64,000 nucleotides of DNA from Brienomyrus brachyistius (taxonomy: Eukaryota > Chordata > Actinopteri > Osteoglossiformes > Mormyridae). Positions 56,018 through 64,000 of this stretch are shown here, piece by piece (the first letter of the stretch is position 1; each line of letters begins with the position of its first letter). A model generated the notes under the pieces. It ran no database searches, was not told where the DNA came from, and saw only the letters and a program-made list of their open reading frames with translations. The position numbers and the translations under genes are program-made. The DNA lies in NCBI RefSeq assembly GCF_023856365.1, contig NC_064555.1:18982254-19046253 (forward strand), read 5' to 3'.

Positions 56018-59000
56018 GTAAGCGAGCTGTGGACTATTGGGAACAAACCTGGTTATGAACTGGAGTCCAAAATCGTAGGTCGGACACCAAAAAGCAGAAG
56101 CCGGAGCTACTGCCCCGAGTGTAGCTCAGGAATAAGAGACAAGACTTTTGGGTTTAAATGTCAACACAGTGAAAGAGCCACAGGTGAAAACAGCCAGGTG
56201 ATTGGCCTTCCTGTGAGAGGGAGTGCTGGTGATTGGGCGAACCAGAAGCATGTGATAGCGTGACATGATGTGAGCAATGATGATGGCACAGGAGGCTGTC
56301 TGTGCCCCGCCAGTAGAGGGCCTCATACTGTAGCCCATTAGGTGGCTTCCTCATGCTGTCTTCAGTGCCACTGACCCAGGGATAGCTGACTGAAGCTAGG
56401 GTTAGGCGTAGAAATTTTATGCCTTTTTCACACATGAAAAGGTGTTTTTTTATGATAGTTTAGGCCCCTGTATGATGGGAAGCCAGTTTAGTTGGATATA
56501 ATTGCAGATTTCACACTTTCCAACAGCCTGCTGTGTCACCCTAAGACTCCAAATTAGGGTTAGGGCCCATCAGACTGAAGAAGAGGCACGACCCACTCTC
56601 ATCTGGCTGCACACTGGAACAACAGGAGTGTACAAGCAAGCGCTGTGTATGGTTCATTACATGGCAGCCCATCTTGGTCCTGGAGGACTGTGTTTTGTCT
56701 TGATCCCTGTTCTGGAAGGGAAGGATATCTTCAAGGATATCTGATCAAATCATATTAGCCACAAATATTCCACAAATGTCAACCTTTCCTTTGCAAAGCT
56801 TTACTTCTCAGCAAGTTAACGAGAGAGCCGCAGACAGATAAGCTGCAGGTAAAGGGCTGGATGCCCCTGCTGTGCCACCCAGCACTTTGTCATTACAGGG
56901 CTGCCAACTCTCACGCATTTGGCGCGACACTCTTCTGGGCTCATACGCTCACACAAGAAACCTTACAGTGAATCTGGAGTGTTCCATTATAAACCTAAAA
57001 TTATCTACTTCAAAACCATTGGGGTCATTTTTGCAAACCCTACAGGCTATTCACAAGGTAATGAAACTATTACATAGATGCAAATGTGTTTACAGATTTG
57101 TCTCAAATTGAACATCTAAGTTTGCGACCCTGCAGTAGCTGTCTGCAAGGCTACACCTAAAATTAATTTGTGCTGTGACACCTGCTTGAAAAGCAGATAC
57201 ACAGAAACCATCACAAGTTGCTGTTTAAACTCTCTCTCACACACACACAACCATACATGGACAGACAGTCTCTGTGCTGATGGACTTTCGGTGCCCAGCA
57301 CACTATCAGCATGGGTCTGGCTCACTGCTTGGATCTCACTGCTTGGATCTCACTGCGTGTTCCAGTGAGGTTGGCCTGATGATAATAATCAGGACCCTCT
57401 GACTAGTTAGTTGCTGGAGTTTGCAGGCTAACAGCATATTTTGACCTAAAAGCTACTCCGCATTAGAAGGTCTGTTAATAATACACTCAAAAAGAACTTT
57501 TAATGTTTATATAGTTTTGGCTTATGCGAAACAGCATTCACAGGCTCTGCTGGACTGGTACAGACACTGGGCATGACTCAGTATCATAAAGTTATTCATG
57601 CCACCCCATGAGGTATTCGAATGATGAAGGAACCACATGGAGTGGCACATGCAGAGCACAGCCATGGCAGTATCACTTTAAGATGTAAGAACATAAAGAA
57701 ACCACCAAACCTTCTTCCCGTCCAAATGATGTCATGCTACAGTATATACAACTGTATTTCTGACCTCTCATTATTTCTATCCTCTCATTAATATGCAAGT
57801 TTTCTTGGATAAATCAGAACAGGGAGCTGAGGATATATGAGTCTGCTTGAGACTTCAGGGACTTGCATAAGAAGACCTGTTTGAAAAGGCCATTTTCAAT
57901 ACTGCACACAGCCGAAGTCTCCACATTGACCTTCCCTTGGTCCTTTTCATATTTGTACTGGAAAAAGTTTCAAACGGATACCTTTTCGGATGACTGAGTG
58001 GAAGGCAGTTAATCTTGCAGTCTAGACTGAATTTGGTCAGCATTCTGCCCTCAGCCATAGAATGCAGATGAAAGAGCCCCCCCCCCTTTGGCAACACAAA
58101 TGGGGAACTGAAATAGGAATAGGACAGGGTGAGCCCCCTCACCTGTAGACCAGACAGCGGAAGGTGGTCTGGATGTTATCCCCCATAATGCAGACTACCA
58201 GATCAATCAAATAAAGGTAAGAGTCGATTCCGTCGTCAGGCCTGGTGTCATTTGTGCTGACAGTGTTTCAGCTCCCACCGTCAACTGCCGCTACATTACT
58301 GATGTTCCCCTCCAAGCCTCAGATGGCCCACTTTCATTTGTCCCATGTGTGGTTATTTTCTGTGTCAACGACAGCTCCTTCGGGGCAAGGTTTCCATTAG
58401 AAACTACAGGCTCTGCTGAGGGTAAGAGGAGGTGCAGAGGAGGTGTTCGGCACTGATCCCCTCTATTACAGCCATGGGAGGAAGACGCTGGAGATGTGGG
58501 AAGGAGGCAGGATGCTGAGTGAGAAGGTGAACAGAGCACTGTGCAGATGTGTCAGGCAGCCAGAGGGAATCATGTGTGGATTACATTCATGTTGGTGTAA
58601 AACTATGACTTAATGTCTGTCAAAGTGTGTCAGCTTGTCCATTTCAAAACTGTTCTTCAGGTTACCCCAGTACCTGCAGCTACCATCTAATGAGCTACTG
58701 GTGAAATCTGATAAATACATAAAAGGAGAGGTTAAGGAATCAAACTTGTAAAGTTCTATACATACAGCAAGATTTCAGGAACATTTTGGAGAACATAACA
58801 CATTCTTATATTTTTTTTGACTTTTTATTTGTACATTTTCTAATGTTAGCATGTGTTTTTTTCCTGAACAGATATACATTTACTACCAAAACAAATGACT
58901 TTAAGTGAAATGCCCTTGACTGCCTCCAACATTGATAAGCACTGTTTATCTGCCCACTGCCATGATGGCGTGAACTGAGCTGTGCTAGAAACTGCTTCGT

Positions 59001-59220
59001 TTGTGTGTCAGTAGTACAGTGGCATTACTGACATTCACACGGATATGATGAATATGCGAGTGAAACTCCGACTGGTGCCAGAGCTGCTCTGTGGGGCTTG
59101 GGTCAGGAGTCTGTGGCGTGCAGTTTAGTGATGCAGTTGTTTTGTAAAGTGATGAATTTCTGCATGACGTTTTCTCTCCATTTAGCAGTTGATTGTGCTT
59201 TTTGGTCACTGACGATATGG
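56018..59220. other. Intergenic, nothing recognised
   Basis: Mixed sequence without supported genes. A short CACTGCTTGGATCT duplication lies near 57324-57350 and a C-run at 58078-58087. Confidence 0.4.
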
Positions 59221-59226
59221 CTGAGA

Positions 59227-59391
59227 TCTGTGGCCACACTTTCTGCAGTCGCAGTGTCAGCCACTCAGATGTCTACAGCTAAAATGTACGCAGTCGCGTT
59301 ATCTATAACCGCATTGTCTACCTCTGTGATGTCTGCAATCGAAATGTCTGTAGCCGCGTCGTCTGCAGCTGCGATGTCGACGTCCACACTG
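59227..59391. repeat. 15-bp degenerate tandem repeat, 11 units in perfect register
   Basis: Units such as TCTGCAGTCGCAGTG, TCTACCTCTGTGATG and TCTGCAGCTGCGATG follow each other every 15 bases exactly from 59227 to 59391. They are strongly diverged yet contain no insertions or deletions. A 129-codon plus frame (59098-59487) runs through with a five-residue period (S-A-V/I-x-M-like). The tract is unusually CpG-rich. Confidence 0.85.
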
Positions 59392-61435
59392 CAGGACTCG
59401 TCGTATTATTGTGCTCTGATTAGAAGCACCAAGGCTGTGGTCACTGTAAGAAGCTCTACAGTGAAATTCTCCAGCAGAGGTGTTTAGTAGACATTTAACG
59501 CTGGATTCGGACAGATCGGGGGGGGCAGGGGGTGATCCTGTTATCCCTGCCACAACACATGGAAGGATGCATTTATGAGACACCTAGTGAATAAATAACT
59601 ACTTCTGTTAATACCAAGCTGGGGCTGACAGTCGGTCTCCTTGTCACAGGAAGATGACATCACCGCCCACTGAAATCCAGCAGAGAGAGTGAGGCTATGC
59701 TGCTGGTCAGGGCACAGTGTGCCTTCCTCTGGGCTCACTTTGCATGTGAGAGCAAGTCATCTAGGTGGGTGCAGAACTGCACCTCTGATATGGTTCATGT
59801 TCACATCAGTTTACTAGCATTTTATTATACAACTGTATATTATTACAGTATCCATCCATCCACCCATTGTCTTGTTCGTTATTCTGTTCAGGGAGGCAGA
59901 ATTATTACAGCATAAGTATAATTGGGCAGAGAGTATTAGAGACGATGCGAAGTAATGCAAGTAGATTCCATAAAGAGAATCTGCCAAAAATGGTCAGTGA
60001 AATTTCGTATTTGTTATGATTGTGTAATGTGCAGTAATGTGGGATATAACAGCGCTCTCAAGAAAAGCAGCCTCAGTGCTCCGCTGTATCTGGATGTGGT
60101 TTCCATGGCAACAGTGCCTGCAGACTTAAATCCAGACAGCCAGCCTGCTGCACTAGCTGCCATGCATGTTTACCCGGAGATGGCACCCTCTCTCCTCCGT
60201 GTCCACCTTCAGCAGTCTGTAATAACAGGCCAGGCTCCTCACAAAACACCCTCCGTTTTTCTATATGGGCAAATGGAACCATCTAGATTTCCTGATGGTT
60301 TATGATTATGTCAGCAAACCTGAAAATGTGTATAAACAAAGCCAGAGATCCTTTCTGAAATGTGTAACCTTATTGTTCAGCCAGCACCCAAACCAGTATT
60401 TCACCCTGTGCCTAAAAAAACAACATGGTAACAAAACTATAGATTTCTTCTTCTTCCTTCTGTTCGGTCACGGCTTACAGGTCTCTTACCTATTCTACTT
60501 GGAAGTCTGTCTGTCTGTGTTGGTCTGTCTGTTTATCCATGTCGGTCGGTCTGTCTGTCTATCTATCAATCACCCTTCCATAACAATTCCTTGAAATGTT
60601 TACATCTATCAGAACTCGCAATGTCTCACCATTTTGTTCTTTTTTTTAAACGGCTAGTTTTCTGTCAGCGTTTTACCTGTAATAAGTAAACAAATGGCTC
60701 CCTCTGGTGGTAAAGAGAATCATAACGCATTTCTGATACCGCAGCAAAAAAAACACTGAAGCGATTAATCATCCATCCCATAGGCGAGAGTTAATATTTC
60801 ACGTGGTCGCATCTGCGCGAGAATATCATAATAATTCGGATGTTTTCCTCCGGCACGGGTATTGTGTCATTGAATTGTGACTGCAAGTTTTTTCTTCTTC
60901 CCTGGCTCAGTGTGTCTCTTTCTTGTTTTGCTGAGTTGCTCTCTCCCTACCTGCACGTGGGAATACGTACGTATAGGCGCCGATGATAAAACGGTGGTGT
61001 TAACGTGTTACAAAAACGAAGTGGTCTGTAGCTGATTATTTTATAAAGATAAATGATAAGAAAGAGGAGCATGCTGGTGGAGAGGAAGAGCCAAAGAGAG
61101 GTCCACTGACCGACAGACTTGAGTGACAAAGAAAATAAGGTTATAAAGCTAATGTTCAGATTAACCTGACCGACATGAGGCCCGTCTCCATTATGCTTCA
61201 CGCAGTCATAGCTAGTGAACAAAGGTGGAGGCGGCTTTTTTTAATTAACAAAGCCACAGAAGTAAAGGACACACCAAAATGAGCATTATTACTGTTTTAG
61301 CTGAGGATCTTCAGACGACATTCAGTCTGTTAGAAGAAGACAGTGTGTCAAGAAAATTATTGTAATTACATTCTTTCAAGGTTAAAGTATAGGGCATGCT
61401 TTTTGATAAAGCATCTGTCCAAAGTGCACAACTAT
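59392..61435. other. Intergenic with small simple repeats
   Basis: ATCCATCCATCCACCC lies near 59851 and a TCTG/CTGT-rich microsatellite at about 60505-60580. CpG is slightly raised near 60780-60860 and 60960-61000. No gene was recognised. Confidence 0.4.
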
Positions 61436-61439
61436 GTGT

Positions 61440-61760
61440 GTGTGTGTGTGTGTGTATTTGTGTGTATTTGTGTGTGAGCGGGTATACCTATCCTTATGGG
61501 GACACAATGTCCCCATAACTTGATAAATACCCGTTTTTTTTCCCTTATGGGGACCGGTTTCCTGGTGCCCATAAGGGAAAACTCTATTTTATAAAAATCA
61601 GTGACTGCTATGAAAAAACTAAAAATGCAAAAACTCTTGCATTTTACTTGGTTACTTATGGTTATGGTTAGGGCAGGGTGGGGGTTAAGGTTGTCATACT
61701 TAGCGTTAGCATTTTTCCCATAGAAGTGAATGAATGCCCTACATGTGCGAGTGGGTGTGT
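61440..61760. mobile_element. Dispersed fish hairpin element (TATGGGGACA type)
   Basis: After a TG microsatellite, TATACCTATCCTTATGGGGA opens a common fish repeat. A perfect 11-bp stem, TTATGGGGACA/TGTCCCCATAA with loop CAA, lies at 61494-61518. A second perfect 14-bp stem, TTTTCCCTTATGGG/CCCATAAGGGAAAA, lies at 61538-61581. The GGTTATGGTTAGGGCAGGG stretch near 61660 is also typical of it. There is no coding capacity. Confidence 0.7.
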
Positions 61761-62225
61761 TTGTCTATTTGTGTGTGTGATCGAGGGTGTGTTATTTCAA
61801 AATAATGGTTAATAATGGTTAAAATGATTTAAAACATAAGTTTCTATGCCTTTTTAGTCGTTTTCCGATCATATTACCATTAAAAGGAATATATTTATTG
61901 TATTCCAACATGGATGCCAGTCGAATTGTTCACTTCCAACTATAGCACTCAACCCTCAAAGCATGCTGACATCAGTGTCCGTACTTCCATACGGGTCCAA
62001 TGATCAGTAATCTTATGATCAATGATCATAATAGTTATTCAGAAAACAAGCTAAATTTGGCAAACAGCTAAAACTACCGCTGTTTAGTGGTCAGTGACGT
62101 CCTCCACATTTACCTGTGGAAATCACCATTTACCTGCAGGTACACTTAATTCAGGCCCCTTGAAACAAATCAAGGCCTGAGACAAGCCAGTTGATTTAGT
62201 TTTGGCTGATCGGCAAGTGTTTTAA
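61761..62225. other. Intergenic, nothing recognised
   Basis: No supported feature. Confidence 0.45.
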
Positions 62226-62230
62226 CCAAG

Positions 62231-62248
62231 CCCCCCCCCCCCCCCCCC
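62231..62248. repeat. C18 homopolymer
   Basis: 18 consecutive C bases followed by AAACG. Confidence 0.95.
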
Positions 62249-63245
62249 AAACGTGATAACTATTCAGCCTCCCTTTGGACGGACCTCTCAGACACCCAGT
62301 AACCTGGAGCCCTTTGAACATGGAAGGAGCAAATAACAAATAAAATGAAGACGTCACCAACATATCACAGGGTCCACCTCATGTGAAAGGCATAAGGCAG
62401 AGCAGACGAAAACAGCACAACCGATTTCGATAGTGTTGATCATTAATGGGCACTGGGCAGATGGGCTGGCATGTGGGGAATCACTTTTTAAAATAATAAT
62501 AATAATTTGGATCACATAAAATCATATATAATTATTAGCAATACATAATATTTGCCAGAATAATTTACATATTATGTCTTTGATATTAAAAGTTTTGTCT
62601 TGCGTACGCCACACCTCTTTGTTTCAGGAATGAGTCTCACTCAGACTGTCTTTCTGAATCTCGAGTTTATCACGGTAACTTTTAAGCCTTTCAGTGCCAT
62701 TATATACAAAGGTCTTGATGGGAAATGACACAGCAATCTGATGTGGAGCACTGTCCTGCTTGTGTAGAAACTGGTCATGCATGACCTTGTAATGCTATCG
62801 CTCAGGCTGGCTGACTGTCATAGGCAGCAGGTAGGGGGCCCAAGTATTATTTTAAAATTTTCACATTGACGTGGATCTGCTGCCCCTAACCCTCAGTATG
62901 AAGGAGTTACTGTATCGAGTTTTGAGTCACTGTCAATCTTTCATCAATACAAAAACTAGGGTATGCAAATCATGACAACTGTCCATCAGCATGCTGCACC
63001 AAAGGAAGGGTGCGACCAAATCATGTGCTGGTGCGATCAAGTGAGAAAGCATCAGTGCTACCACTGGAAAAGTGGGGCTGGAACTCTACACCTGAGCCAT
63101 GCACCTACCTGTCATCAGCACGTCTTCTTCAGGGTCACAGTGGGCAAGATGCTACAGAGCTTGCATCATGCATCCAGACATGCTAATTGCTGTACAAGGA
63201 TCTGAGGTACTGCAGTCTATAAAAGATGATCAGCCTCATGTTATA
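62249..63245. other. Intergenic, nothing recognised
   Basis: No supported gene. A short AAT run lies at about 62492-62505. Confidence 0.45.
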
Positions 63246-63248
63246 GGG

Positions 63249-63335
63249 CTCCACACGCCTATTCCACACGCCTACTCCACACGTGTACCCCACGCGCGTA
63301 CCCAACACACATACCCCACACGCCCACATGCAGGG
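63249..63335. repeat. Short tandem repeat of CCACACGCCTAC type
   Basis: About seven 12-bp units vary between CCACACGCCTA, CCCCACGCGCGTA and CCCAACACACATA. Confidence 0.8.
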
Positions 63336-64000
63336 TTTTGTTTCTGCCACTTTCTCCCATTTCATGGATTGATCACTTGAGGCAGTTATTCTGCAACTAG
63401 GCGCTCCAGTTTTGATTTAGGAAATGAAATGTTACCTATTTGTTTGACTCTAGAAATTCTGGGGAAGTACCTTATGTTAAGGTGCATGAGCAGGGCTTCT
63501 CCCTGTGTGTGACTCCATGCCACACGTGCTGTCTGTTCCGTCTTCATTGAGGTTCCCTTTAATAACGCACCCCTGTCCCCCACTAAAAGCTAGTCTGTGC
63601 TCCTCATGCTAAGGAGTCTGCTTCTCTGAAGACCCCTTGCAGATTATGCTGTGTTGACACTCAGATCTGACCTTATTCTGCACACTCAGTGTCAGGTGCA
63701 TCCAGAAGATTCAGAGTAACCAGCAATTCCTTCTACACAAGGCTAGCTGCTGAACAGCTGATGGAAACCTCAGTCTTCTTCTCCACACTCATTCCTCTGT
63801 GTGGTCCCCCTTCCACTCCCTTTATCCATCTTCTTCTCCAAGATCGACTCCTCCTTCTCTCAGTCCCTGGTTCTCCCAGGCTCCAAGGCTTGGACCTTGA
63901 AATCCATCCTTCATCTCTTGCATACTCACTGTTTTCAGGGAACTCCAACACTTCAGGACACTGGACCTAACCCAGCTCGTCTAGGAGAGCCCAACAGGGA
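63336..64000. other. Intergenic; right edge possibly repeat-derived
   Basis: The last 300 bases hold a 93-codon plus frame (63689-63970) rich in Leu, Pro and Ser. Its look recalls spacer regions of fish LINE ORFs, but no motif confirms this. Confidence 0.3.

Noticed and set aside
56103..56175. tRNA-like text (GTGTAGCTCAGGAATAAGAG)
   Set aside because: Only an A-box resemblance; the B-box region (GGGTTTAAATGTC) is too far from consensus.

Overview
The window is nuclear DNA from a vertebrate, most likely a ray-finned (teleost) fish. The evidence is a split, intron-containing gene with GT/GC-AG splice sites, teleost-type transposons (hAT and other foldback elements, a Tc1/mariner remnant, two antisense LINE remnants), CA/TA/ATT microsatellites and low gene density. 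I cannot name the species. No bacterial, viral or CRISPR feature was seen.

One protein gene is clear: stathmin 1 (stmn1) on the minus strand. Its four coding exons lie at 51603-51588, 51387-51215, 51005-50814 and 50386-50330 and join in frame to 145 codons. A probable non-coding first exon ends at 53256, beside a compact promoter with CCAAT, E2F-like and ZNF143/THAP11-like sites. A candidate poly(A) signal lies at 49798-49803. The last intron starts with GC instead of GT. The residue equivalent to human Ser38, a proline-directed phosphosite, is Thr followed by Asn. A CpG island at 35.6-35.8 kb holds a possible first coding exon of an unrecognised plus-strand gene.

Most of the rest is repeat. 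I count about 21 unrelated minisatellite arrays, roughly 10 kb or one sixth of the window: 1.8, 5.2-6.0, 7.6-8.0, 10.6, 12.5-13.6, 16.1-16.9, 20.8, 24.4-25.8, 26.6-27.3, 29.4, 30.6-31.6, 33.4-34.2, 37.5-37.9, 38.7, 42.3, 44.2-44.8, 46.5, 55.3, 59.2 and 63.2 kb. Several have higher-order structure. Because many unit lengths are multiples of three, or the unit lacks stop codons, they produce long open frames (up to 537 codons) that I do not regard as genes.

Mobile elements include: a hAT-type MITE with a perfect 8-bp target duplication (15225-15426); a second MITE (36751-36902); a degenerate LINE (about 21035-22960, minus) that contains both a 108-bp palindromic MITE and an 11-unit interstitial telomeric tract inside its ORF; a second antisense LINE remnant (about 16920-17880); and the 3' half of a dead Tc1/mariner transposase (about 44836-45319). 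Minisatellite density plus a telomeric tract would suit a subtelomeric or formerly terminal region, but that is inference. I found no convincing new multi-gene system. The most unusual content is the repeat biology and the stmn1 details.
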